A stretch of 5,913 nucleotides of DNA from Deltaproteobacteria bacterium (lineage in GTDB: Bacteria; Desulfobacterota; Desulfobacteria; Desulfobacterales; JAABPS01), in contig JAFDFT010000162.1 of the NCBI GenBank assembly GCA_019309685.1, positions 1 through 5,913 of the forward strand, read 5' to 3'. The position numbers were made by a program, and so were the translations under genes. The notes under the pieces were generated by a model. It searched no databases and was not told the DNA's origin. It worked only from the letters and a program-made list of their open reading frames with translations. Shown here piece by piece: positions 1 to 5,020 of this stretch (its first letter is position 1; each line of letters begins with the position of its first letter).

Positions 1-1278
1 GTCTGAATGACTGTATTCTTCCACGGTCATCTGATTGTGAAGTGCCACAGCCGGCGCGTTGATTCGATGCGCAACACCTTCAGCACCAACCATCTGCACA
101 CCCAGCAAGCGGTTTGTTTGTTTGCACCCAATCATCTGCACCCAGATGTCTGAACCGCCAGGGTGGGCATGCGCCCGGGAATGTGTTTGTATGACGGCCG
201 TTGCCGGATCAAACCCTGACTTTTTAGCTTCTTCCACGGTCAACCCTGTTCGTGCCACCTCAAGATCGAATACTTTAAAAACCGATGTTCCGGCGACACC
301 CTGCAAAGATACTTCCCTATCACAAATATTATCCGCTACCGCCCTTCCGGACATGTTTGCACGCAGGGCTAAGGGAATCCATGTTTTCTTTCCGGTAACC
401 ACATGATACGCGTCAGCGCAATCGCCTGCAGCATAAATGATCTTATCAGATGTTCTCAACCGGTTATCCACAGCAATAGCCCCATCAACCGATAGTTTGA
501 TGCTGGTTCCGGAAACAAGGTTGCTGTTGGGTTTTACACCTATGGCAACCAGAATCATGCCGCACGCAATTTCAAGATCCGAACACACAAGTTTTAAACC
601 TACCGGATGAAATGTGTCCTTGTCTCTTTCAATTTTTTCTATACCATGTCCTAAATGAAGTCGGACACCATTGGCTTCCAGTTTTTCCCTGACAACGCCG
701 GCCATTTTTTTATCCGTCCAGGGTAGAAAAACCGGTCTAGGTTTTACCACTTCAACTTCAATTCCCAGTTCACAAAGCGCTTCACACATCTCAAGGGCAA
801 TATATCCCATGCCGATGATAACCGCCTTTTTTACCTTGTTTTTCCTGATAAACTCTTTAATTCTTCTCCCATCTTCAAGGGACTTAAGGGCAAGCACACC
901 CGGCAAATCAAAGCCTGGCAAATCTGGGACGATTGCGGAAGCACCTGTTGCGATCAAAAGCCTGTCATAATCTAAATCAAACCCCTTCCCCTCAACGGTT
1001 TCACCTGTAACCGTTCTATTTACAGGGTCTAATCGATCCGCGCGATGTCCTGTCAGTAACTGAATCCCCTGTTTTTCCCTGAAGACCTTGGCCTCCCGCA
1101 CGACAAGATCGGCCATTTCTCTGTCGTTATCCGCGATATTATACGGCATGCCGCAGGCACTGTAAGAAACATCCATGCTTTTTTCCAGCACAGTCACATC
1201 TAAATCAGGCCGGCTTCTTTTTGCTCGGCTTGCTGCACTCATTCCTGCAGCGTCACCACCAATGATGACAAATTTCAT
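1..1278 (-). CDS. FAD-dependent pyridine nucleotide-disulfide oxidoreductase, CoA-disulfide/persulfide reductase (CoADR/Nox) family, 3'-truncated by window
   Basis: A frame open from the ATG at 1276-1278 to the window edge gives 426 residues. The start is fixed by a strong Shine-Dalgarno (GGAGG, 1284-1288, 5-nt spacing). Visible motifs are an N-terminal FAD Rossmann loop VIIGGDAAG (residues 4-12) and the single-cysteine motif SYSACGMPY with Cys42. That is the position of the redox Cys in CoA-disulfide reductases and Nox-type NADH oxidases. There is also an ATG motif (111-113), a second dinucleotide-binding loop IIGMGYIALE (154-163), VAIGVKPN (244-251) and the FAD motif AAGDCA (283-288). A C-terminal dimerisation domain starts near residue 330. 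Family knowledge: these cytoplasmic flavoproteins use NAD(P)H to reduce CoA disulfide, CoA persulfide or polysulfide, or O2. Roughly 20-30 residues of the core domain are missing at the edge, and a C-terminal rhodanese domain cannot be excluded. The substrate is uncertain. It appears monocistronic at its 5' side. Confidence 0.9.
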   Translation of the reverse strand, partial: MKFVIIGGDAAGMSAASRAKRSRPDLDVTVLEKSMDVSYSACGMPYNIADNDREMADLVVREAKVFREKQGIQLLTGHRADRLDPVNRTVTGETVEGKGFDLDYDRLLIATGASAIVPDLPGFDLPGVLALKSLEDGRRIKEFIRKNKVKKAVIIGMGYIALEMCEALCELGIEVEVVKPRPVFLPWTDKKMAGVVREKLEANGVRLHLGHGIEKIERDKDTFHPVGLKLVCSDLEIACGMILVAIGVKPNSNLVSGTSIKLSVDGAIAVDNRLRTSDKIIYAAGDCADAYHVVTGKKTWIPLALRANMSGRAVADNICDREVSLQGVAGTSVFKVFDLEVARTGLTVEEAKKSGFDPATAVIQTHSRAHAHPGGSDIWVQMIGCKQTNRLLGVQMVGAEGVAHRINAPAVALHNQMTVEEYSHSD

Positions 1279-1283
1279 AAGAG

Positions 1284-1290
1284 CCTCCTT
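1284..1290 (-). promoter_or_regulatory. Ribosome binding site of the disulfide oxidoreductase
   Basis: On the minus strand AAGGAGG lies 5 nt before the ATG at 1278. It supports this start over internal methionines such as Met13. Confidence 0.8.
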
Positions 1291-1326
1291 TTACTTCAAG
1301 AAAAATTTAGCGCCCAGGGTTTTTGG

Positions 1327-1343
1327 ATATACAAAGAGTATAT
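1327..1343 (-). promoter_or_regulatory. Short perfect palindrome with a -10-like element upstream of the oxidoreductase
   Basis: ATATAC (1327-1332) and GTATAT (1338-1343) form a perfect 6-bp inverted repeat with a 5-nt centre. On the minus strand it contains TATACT (1342-1337), a 5/6 match to a sigma-70 -10 box, about 60 nt before the start codon. I see no convincing -35 box at 16-18 bp. It could be an operator overlapping a promoter, or chance in AT-rich DNA. Confidence 0.3.
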
Positions 1344-1390
1344 TGAAAAAAGAGAATCTGGTTATCTTAAAAACCCAAGTTATATGGTTT

Positions 1391-1607
1391 AGGTTCGTTT
1401 GATAGCTAAGATAAATCCTGTTTTCGAAAGGCCGTATCCGGGTTCATATTTGAAAGAGCCTTTCAGTGACCCAATATTTGGGGGTTGGAAAATCAGTCCA
1501 TTTTACCTTCAAATGCGTTCCGTCACCACCAAATATTGGGTCACACTCGACTCGCAATTTCGATAGGGCCTTGAGAAAATCAGGCTTATCGAAGCACGCT
1601 CGAACCT
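1391..1607. repeat. Nested imperfect inverted repeat, MITE-like element
   Basis: The two halves are complementary in several collinear blocks. AGGTTCG (1391-1397) matches CGAACCT (1601-1607). GATAA (1410-1414) matches TTATC (1586-1590). CCTG (1417-1420) matches CAGG (1581-1584). TTTTC (1421-1425) matches GAAAA (1575-1579). AAGGCC (1428-1433) matches GGCCTT (1567-1572). Closest to the centre is a perfect 16-bp pair, GTGACCCAATATTTGG (1466-1481) with its complement at 1529-1544. The blocks keep their order and near-equal spacing, which is hard to get by chance. No transposase frame is inside. The best reading is a non-autonomous, partly decayed palindromic element (MITE or REP-type); an IS remnant is the alternative. 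As RNA it could fold into a long interrupted hairpin. Confidence 0.6.
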
Positions 1608-1890
1608 TTATTCCAAACCTGGATGAGCAAAATTACATTAAAATCAATACATTCAAATGCTTCCACTTGTTTATTATAGATAACCAGGAAAGAGAATTTT
1701 AAACCTTAATATATGCCTAAAACTTATAAAAACTCAATCTGAATATTTGTTTAAGAAATCTCAACCGGATACGATAAAGAATGGATGAATAATATCACGA
1801 AAAATAATGTTTTATACTTTTCCTCGCTCGGTCCCGGTGAATACCCTGAGTCTATCATGCTCTTGTATCTTTTTTATTGGCAAGTTGAAA

Positions 1891-1907
1891 ATAAACCGAT
1901 AGTTTAT
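1891..1907 (-). terminator. Weak candidate terminator after aroF
   Basis: ATAAAC (1891-1896) and GTTTAT (1902-1907) form a 6-bp stem with a 5-nt loop, 7 bp after the aroF stop codon. On the minus strand it is followed by TTTTC. The stem is short and AT-rich, so this is only a candidate; no better hairpin is seen nearby. Confidence 0.25.
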
Positions 1908-1914
1908 CAGGCAC

Positions 1915-2925
1915 TTATCTTCCGTGAAGCACATCATATACCGACCGCGCCTGGACGCACAGATCTTTAAATTGTTCCGGATAAAGAGACTGGGCCCCAT
2001 CACTCAGAGCTTCTTCAGGCGCGTGATGTACTTCTACCATCAATCCATGGGCTTCTACTGCTACCGCCGCTCGGCTTAAGGGAATGACCTGATCCCTCTT
2101 TCCTGCCGCGTGACTGGGATCAATGATAATCGGCAGGTGGCTTTCCTTTCGGATAACCGGCACTGCGGAAAGATCCAGTGTGTTCCGGCTGTGATTGACA
2201 AAGGTCCGAACGCCTCTTTCACATAGAATAACCTGAGAATTTCCTCCCTCTAATATATATTCTGCTGCCATGAGCCACTCATCGATGGTCGCAGCCATGC
2301 CTCTTTTTAAAAGGATTGGCCTGCTGGAGAGTCCCGCCCGCTTCAATAAACTAAAATTCTGCATATTTCTTGTGCCAATCTGCACAATATCAGCATACGC
2401 CTCCACAATATCAAAATTTTCCGTATCCATAACTTCTGTAACAACCGGCAATCCAGTTTCTTCGCGAACCTTTTTTAAGATTTTAAGCCCCTCTTCACCG
2501 AGACCTTGAAACGAATAAGGAGATGTTCGCGGTTTAAAGGCTCCTCCCCTGAAAAGCTGGCCGCCGGCTTTCTTAACATGTTTAGCAATGGTCAAAGACT
2601 GGTGCTCGCTCTCGATAGCGCACGGCCCGGCAATGATTGTTAAAGACCCTTCACCGATTCTGGCATCTCCCACACAAACAACAGTATCTTCCGGTTTAAA
2701 TTCCCGATTGGCCAGCTTATACGGCCGCGTAACAGGGATCGCATCCTTTACACCTCGTAGGCCCAGAAACAAGGACCCATCCACAGGCCCTTCATTATTT
2801 AATATGCCAATGGCCACTCTTTCCCCGCCAGGTATGGGGCGGGCTGTATAGCCCCTTGCTTCAATGGCAGCTACAACATTTTCCACTTGTTCAGGTGTTG
2901 CTTTTTGGTCCATTACAATTAGCAT
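1915..2925 (-). CDS. aroF: 3-deoxy-7-phosphoheptulonate (DAHP) synthase, type I-beta, with N-terminal ferredoxin-like domain
   Basis: A cytoplasmic enzyme that condenses phosphoenolpyruvate with erythrose 4-phosphate, the first step of the shikimate pathway to chorismate and aromatic amino acids. The 336-residue length and layout match Thermotoga maritima DAHP synthase (338 aa). Residues 1 to about 70 form the ferredoxin/ACT-like domain, ending in RPYKLANREF (67-76), followed by the TIM barrel. The four metal ligands fall at the Thermotoga positions: Cys102 (AGPC), His272 (DPSHAAG), Glu298 (VEVH) and Asp309 (LSDG). The substrate loop KPRTSPYSFQGLG (131-143) and ILCERGVRTF (233-242) are intact. 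I chose the ATG at 2925 because a strong AAGGAGG lies 8 nt upstream and the family begins there; the frame stays open to 3096 but the extra 57 residues resemble nothing in the family. It appears monocistronic. A Trp attenuator lies upstream on the same strand. Confidence 0.96.
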   Translation of the reverse strand: MLIVMDQKATPEQVENVVAAIEARGYTARPIPGGERVAIGILNNEGPVDGSLFLGLRGVKDAIPVTRPYKLANREFKPEDTVVCVGDARIGEGSLTIIAGPCAIESEHQSLTIAKHVKKAGGQLFRGGAFKPRTSPYSFQGLGEEGLKILKKVREETGLPVVTEVMDTENFDIVEAYADIVQIGTRNMQNFSLLKRAGLSSRPILLKRGMAATIDEWLMAAEYILEGGNSQVILCERGVRTFVNHSRNTLDLSAVPVIRKESHLPIIIDPSHAAGKRDQVIPLSRAAVAVEAHGLMVEVHHAPEEALSDGAQSLYPEQFKDLCVQARSVYDVLHGR

Positions 2926-2933
2926 CGCTGATT

Positions 2934-2940
2934 CCTCCTT
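2934..2940 (-). promoter_or_regulatory. Ribosome binding site that fixes the aroF start
   Basis: AAGGAGG on the minus strand, 8 nt before the ATG at 2925. It decides against the in-frame upstream ATG at 3096, which would add an unrelated 57-residue extension. Confidence 0.85.
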
Positions 2941-3212
2941 TTGACTTCTCTTATATAAGGTCCAAATTAATTTACGGGTTCTTGTCCAATTCCGTTGGCG
3001 TTTAGGTTTCCAGGAGTCTCCGCTCAACCTCCGGGAGCTTGGCCATTGGTTTAAAATCTTTATTTTTATGGAACACCAAAACCTATAACTTAACATCTTA
3101 AAACTTAAAAACGATTCATATAAATATGGCTCTTAATAAATGGGCATTATCCATATAACTTTCATCAAGCGTTCAGACATTTATAATTTGTAAGCATTTC
3201 GCGTTAGTTTGG

Positions 3213-3230
3213 GCCCAGCCGAAGCGGGAC
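3213..3230 (-). repeat. REP-like hairpin with a UUCG tetraloop
   Basis: On the minus strand GTCCCGC, TTCG and GCTGGGC form a 7-bp stem with one mismatch and one G-U pair, closed as C(UUCG)G, a very stable tetraloop. Together with flanking bases (3222-3252 on the plus strand) it resembles a second copy at 3856-3895. Confidence 0.45.
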
Positions 3231-3279
3231 TTAGAACCTGATGCAAAAATTGAACAGAAAGTGAATAACACATAGCCCT

Positions 3280-3319
3280 AAAACAAAAAAACCGTGGGCT
3301 TAAGGCGGCCCACGGTTTT
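3280..3319 (-). terminator. Intrinsic terminator (attenuator arm 3:4) upstream of aroF
   Basis: A perfect 12-bp stem, AAAACCGTGGGC (3319-3308) with GCCCACGGTTTT (3299-3288), has an 8-nt loop. On the minus strand it runs straight into a U-rich tract, TTTGTTTT (3287-3280). On the plus strand the T-run is separated from the stem (AATTCTTTTT), so the minus direction is the better terminator. It lies 17 nt after the stop codon of the Trp-rich leader peptide, where an attenuator terminator should be. Confidence 0.85.
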
Positions 3320-3390
3320 AATTCTTTTTGGTTATTTATGCTGGCGTTAACCGTACAGCGCACCCTTTCATGCCGGTTTTCCACCACCAG
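3281..3390 (-). promoter_or_regulatory. Trp attenuator with mutually exclusive RNA pairings
   Basis: Reading the minus strand, arm 1 spans the Trp codons: CTGGTG (3390-3385) can pair with CGCCAG (3346-3341), and AACCG (3378-3374) with CGGTT (3353-3349). This 1:2 hairpin competes with a 2:3 antiterminator. There ACGGTT (3354-3349) pairs with AACCGT (3317-3312), extendable by AA/TT across a 2-nt bulge. That pairing opens the 3:4 terminator (3288-3319). Expected behaviour: ribosome stalling on the Trp codons frees arm 2 to form 2:3 and transcription continues. With ample charged tRNA-Trp the ribosome reaches the stop codon, covers arm 2, and the terminator forms. The 2:3 pairing is short, so its strength is uncertain. 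Confidence 0.65.
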
Positions 3391-3431
3391 AATATTAAAA
3401 CAGCTTGATTATTCAGGTTTGCTCGTTTCAT
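3336..3431 (-). CDS. Trp-rich leader peptide of a transcription attenuator
   Basis: A 31-codon frame starting ATGAAACGAGCA at 3431 and stopping at TAA (3338-3336), with three consecutive TGG codons (residues 15-17, positions 3389-3381) in the context IFWWWKTG. This is the signature of a trpL-type leader: the ribosome stalls at these codons when charged tRNA-Trp is scarce. AAAGGA precedes the ATG at unusually short spacing (2 nt). An in-frame ATG at 3443 is an alternative start with a poorer ribosome site. The peptide itself is probably only a sensor. It lies between a good promoter and a strong terminator on the aroF strand. The family assignment is mine from layout, not from a homology search. 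Confidence 0.75.
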   Translation of the reverse strand: MKRANLNNQAVLIFWWWKTGMKGCAVRLTPA

Positions 3432-3465
3432 AATCCTTTCCATAAGTATTTATTTAATTAATAAA

Positions 3466-3495
3466 AATCTAATTCAATCCTTCACACGTTGTCAA
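3466..3495 (-). promoter_or_regulatory. Sigma-70 promoter of the Trp leader/aroF transcript
   Basis: On the minus strand a perfect TTGACA (3495-3490) is followed after 18 bp by TAGATT (3471-3466, 4/6 of TATAAT). Transcription would begin near 3459, about 28 nt before the leader-peptide ATG. That is close to the geometry of the E. coli trp leader. I see no clear operator over it. Confidence 0.6.
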
Positions 3496-3728
3496 GGTAA
3501 TTCTTCATTGCTTCATTTCCTAATTCATATTCAACGATACATCCATGATGCGAATCAAAAGCTAAATTTTTGATATGCAAAGTATTTTACTTGATTAATC
3601 CAGCTAATATTTTATGAAAAAATAACATCTTATGTTGATTTTGAAGATAATATGTACTATTAGGAAAGTATATCTGTAAATTGATATTTTATATTTCTCC
3701 AATATAACATGCCTTGAATTATTAAAAT

Positions 3729-3850
3729 TGATGAGCCCGTAAAAAGTTAAAATTGTGATGGCAAAGAAAAAAATTCAAGTTCAATACACGCAAATCTTAA
3801 TGAATGAGGCGTACTTATAGTAGGTCGAATGAACTCAGAATGCAGCGCAA
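3729..3850. repeat. Probable fragment of a dispersed intergenic repeat
   Basis: The stretch opens with TGATGAGCCCGTAAAAAGTT and continues through GCAAAGAAAAAAATTCAAG, CGCAAATCTTAATGAATGAG and GCGTACTTATAGTAGG. It resembles, from memory, palindromic intergenic repeats common in Desulfobacterota, whose ends read like GATGGACTCGTAAAAAGT and its complement. The matching right end (a TTTTTACG...TCATCA motif) is not found nearby, so this would be a half copy. Not verified by search. Confidence 0.3.
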
Positions 3851-3855
3851 CACAG

Positions 3856-3895
3856 TCCCGCTGAAAGCGGGATTACGAAATCATCAAAATTTTGC
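3856..3895. repeat. REP-like hairpin, second copy
   Basis: TCCCGCT (3856-3862) and AGCGGGA (3866-3872) form a perfect 7-bp stem with a 3-nt loop. The flank (from AAGCGGGATTACGAA at 3865) aligns, with small gaps, to plus-strand 3222-3252, which begins AAGCGGGACTTAGAA and has a similar CAAAA tail. Confidence 0.45.
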
Positions 3896-3919
3896 ATTCC
3901 ATATATCAACAAATATAAT
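3892..3919 (+). promoter_or_regulatory. Candidate promoter of the first cold-shock gene
   Basis: A perfect -10 box TATAAT (3914-3919) lies 31 bp before the start codon, with a weak -35 (TTGCAT, 3892-3897) at 16 bp. The 5' UTR would be only about 25 nt, unlike the long thermosensing leader of E. coli cspA. The region is AT-rich, so the match has limited weight. Confidence 0.4.
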
Positions 3920-3950
3920 GTTTACAATATTTTAAAAAGGAAGGACACCC

Positions 3951-4163
3951 ATGGAACAAGGAACCGTAAAATGGTATAATGAAAAAAAAGGTTATGGTTT
4001 TGTAGAAAAAGATAATGACGAGGAATTTTTTATGCATTCAAGCAACATAAAGGATCATGGTTTTTTTGTTTTGCAAAAATCAGACAAAGTGACATTTGAT
4101 ATTAGAGAAACGCCGCAAGGGAAACAGGCCGTCAACGTCAGAATTGTAAAGGAAAATAGATAA
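3951..4163 (+). CDS. Cold-shock domain protein (CspA family), divergent paralogue
   Basis: A 70-residue single cold-shock domain (five-stranded OB fold) that binds single-stranded RNA/DNA; family members act as RNA chaperones in the cytoplasm. RNP1 is KGYGFVEK (13-20). RNP2 is EFFMHSS (25-31) in place of the usual DVFVHFS, so one RNA-contacting aromatic is Ser30. Trp8, Tyr15, Phe17, Phe27 and His29 are kept. The charged C-terminal tail (VKENR) is slightly longer than in the second copy. AAGGA (3941-3945) lies 5 nt before the ATG. A second cold-shock gene follows 155 bp downstream. Whether it responds to cold cannot be read from the sequence. Confidence 0.92.
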   Translation: MEQGTVKWYNEKKGYGFVEKDNDEEFFMHSSNIKDHGFFVLQKSDKVTFDIRETPQGKQAVNVRIVKENR

Positions 4164-4318
4164 TAAGATAAATAGATTGTTTTTTTTCGAAAATAGATAT
4201 AATTAATAATGCGTCTTTTATAGACATACAGGTTTCGTTCTTAAGGAAGGTCCATTTGTCAAAGCGACAACAGCCTAAAGTTTGGAACCATAATAAAATT
4301 TGAAAGGAGGTTGTCACT
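4164..4318 (+). promoter_or_regulatory. Leader region of the second cold-shock gene
   Basis: 155 bp with no terminator hairpin after the first cold-shock gene. A -10-like TATAAT (4198-4203) could start a second transcript with a roughly 110-nt 5' UTR, but it lacks a good -35. An 11-bp direct repeat GAAAATAGATA occurs at 4152-4162 and 4189-4199. The two genes may be co-transcribed, with extra initiation here. Confidence 0.35.
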
Positions 4319-4519
4319 ATGGCTAATGGGACTGTAAAATGGTTCAGTAACCAAAAAGGGTATGGATTCATCGAGCAAGAAGATGGTCCGGATGTATTTG
4401 TTCACCACTCAAAAATAAACTCGTCTGGTTTTAAATCCCTTGATGAGGGTGATCGCGTTACATTTGAAATTGAGCAAGGAGAAAAAGGCCCTTCCGCTGT
4501 AAATGTTACCATTGTTTAG
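4319..4519 (+). CDS. Cold-shock domain protein (CspA family)
   Basis: A 66-residue CspA-type protein, the usual family length, with a near-canonical core: GTVKWFSNQKGYGFIE (4-19, RNP1), DVFVHHS (25-31, RNP2) and the family segment SLDEGDRVTFEIEQGEKGP (40-58) with the C-terminal AVNVTIV. It is a single-stranded nucleic acid binding RNA chaperone. A very strong AAAGGAGG (4303-4310) lies 8 nt before the ATG, suggesting high translation. It is closer to E. coli CspA than its neighbour is, so this copy is probably the main cold-shock/RNA chaperone and the neighbour a diverged duplicate. A strong terminator follows within 5 bp of the stop codon. Confidence 0.96.
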   Translation: MANGTVKWFSNQKGYGFIEQEDGPDVFVHHSKINSSGFKSLDEGDRVTFEIEQGEKGPSAVNVTIV

Positions 4520-4523
4520 GTAC

Positions 4524-4563
4524 AAGGCGCGCCATTACAAATGAATGGCGCGCCTTTTCTTTT
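4524..4563 (+). terminator. Strong intrinsic terminator of the cold-shock genes
   Basis: A perfect 13-bp stem, AAGGCGCGCCATT (4524-4536) with its complement (4544-4556), has a 7-nt loop and is followed by TTCTTTT. It ends the cold-shock transcript and isolates it from the downstream transporter gene. Confidence 0.93.
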
Positions 4564-5020
4564 GAAAAACACTTATCCATCCATGAATAAACATTAAGAT
4601 TCTCTTTTTTTCTTGCGTTTCATAGAGATTGCCTCAAACACAAAACTTCCTGTTATTTCCCATTTTGTCTGTAACGACTAAATATTTGTAATATTGAACA
4701 AAAATAGTGACTTGACATTACATCAGGTTTCCAGTATTTAGTTTGCTAATCTTTACTTGAATAACTTTCATTTTTTTTCGAAGATCAGATATTTTAAAGT
4801 CCATTCATTTTTTTTATAACTATATAACCGTATAATTGTATTTGAGTTTTATCCTGTTGGTATTTCCAAACAGTCGCTTTTTATTAATTATTAATGAGGC
4901 AAAATATAATTTTCATATGTATATGATGAAGGCCATTTATTTTATAACTACTTAAAATATCTTAATAATAAATGTATCGATTGTATCGGTAAATTCCCAT
5001 AAAACATATTTTACCCGTCT
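4564..5020. other. AT-rich intergenic region upstream of the ABC transporter gene
   Basis: About 457 bp, very AT-rich, with no gene visible on either strand. It contains several TATAAT-like hexamers (for example 4831-4836, 4905-4910), a candidate promoter (4712-4740) and a small tandem TGTATCG (4973-4979 and 4982-4988). GGTAAA (4988-4993) and TTTACC (5010-5015) can pair just before the livG start. None of this is decisive. Confidence 0.55.
4712..4740 (+). promoter_or_regulatory. Candidate promoter for the livG/ligase operon
   Basis: A perfect TTGACA (4712-4717) is followed after 17 bp by TATTTA (4735-4740), only 3/6 to the -10 consensus. It would give a 5' UTR of about 270 nt. Other -10-like hexamers closer to the gene lack -35 partners. 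Confidence 0.25.

Larger units (their letters stand above)
1279..1914. other. Gene-free interval between aroF and the oxidoreductase gene
   Basis: About 636 bp without a credible gene. Short open frames (for example plus strand 1466-1702 and 1785-1970) have no ribosome binding site and no recognisable protein motif. The interval holds the oxidoreductase leader, the nested inverted repeat at 1391-1607, and a weak hairpin just after aroF. I see nothing in 1608-1885. Confidence 0.7.
2926..3279 (-). other. Long spacer between the attenuator terminator and aroF
   Basis: Roughly 355 bp with no convincing gene. Two tiny frames (15 codons from 3180, 14 codons from 3046) lack Shine-Dalgarno sequences. 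The spacer holds a REP-like hairpin (3213-3230) and, near 3010-3045, a GC-rich patch with short self-complementary segments (CCGGAG with CTCCTGG). If transcription starts at the promoter near 3466-3495, this is the 3' part of a very long 5' UTR. An internal aroF promoter is possible, but I find no good -35/-10 pair. Confidence 0.5.
3496..3950. other. AT-rich divergent intergenic region with repeats
   Basis: This lies between the aroF leader promoter (leftward) and the first cold-shock gene (rightward). I see no gene in it. Its left part (3496-3728) is AT-rich and featureless. Its right part holds a likely dispersed-repeat fragment (3729-3850), a REP-like hairpin (3856-3895) and the cold-shock gene promoter. 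Confidence 0.6.

Noticed and set aside
59..1402. Plus-strand open frames at 59-406, 671-970 and 1175-1402
   Set aside because: Antisense shadows of the oxidoreductase gene, which has continuous family motifs on the other strand.
1466..1702. 78-residue plus-strand open frame
   Set aside because: It starts inside the inverted repeat, has no ribosome site, and its composition follows the repeat rather than a protein.
2270..2851. Plus-strand open frames opposite aroF
   Set aside because: Antisense shadows of a fully conserved enzyme.
3002..3046. 14-codon minus-strand frame beginning MAKLPEVERR
   Set aside because: It superficially recalls the start of ribosomal protein L40e, but it has no Shine-Dalgarno, is far too short and lacks the zinc cysteines. 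Treated as chance.
2926..3096. N-terminal extension of aroF by 57 residues (in-frame ATG at 3096)
   Set aside because: It has no ribosome binding site and is rich in Trp, Arg and Lys with no family match. The ATG at 2925 has a strong site and gives the length and metal-ligand numbering of the Thermotoga enzyme.
3133..3180. 15-codon minus-strand frame with one Trp codon after the attenuator
   Set aside because: No ribosome site and no following hairpin that would make it a second leader peptide.
3288..3319. Reading the 3288-3319 hairpin as a plus-strand gene terminator
   Set aside because: No plus-strand gene ends before it, and the plus-side T-run is separated from the stem, whereas the minus side has an immediate U-tract after a leader peptide.
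3181..3387. 68-residue minus-strand open frame overlapping the leader peptide
   Set aside because: It reads through the terminator hairpin in a different frame from the Trp-rich leader, lacks a ribosome site, and resembles no known protein.
4138..4371. 77-residue minus-strand open frame between the cold-shock genes
   Set aside because: It overlaps both cold-shock genes in antisense, is AT-driven, and has no supporting signal.
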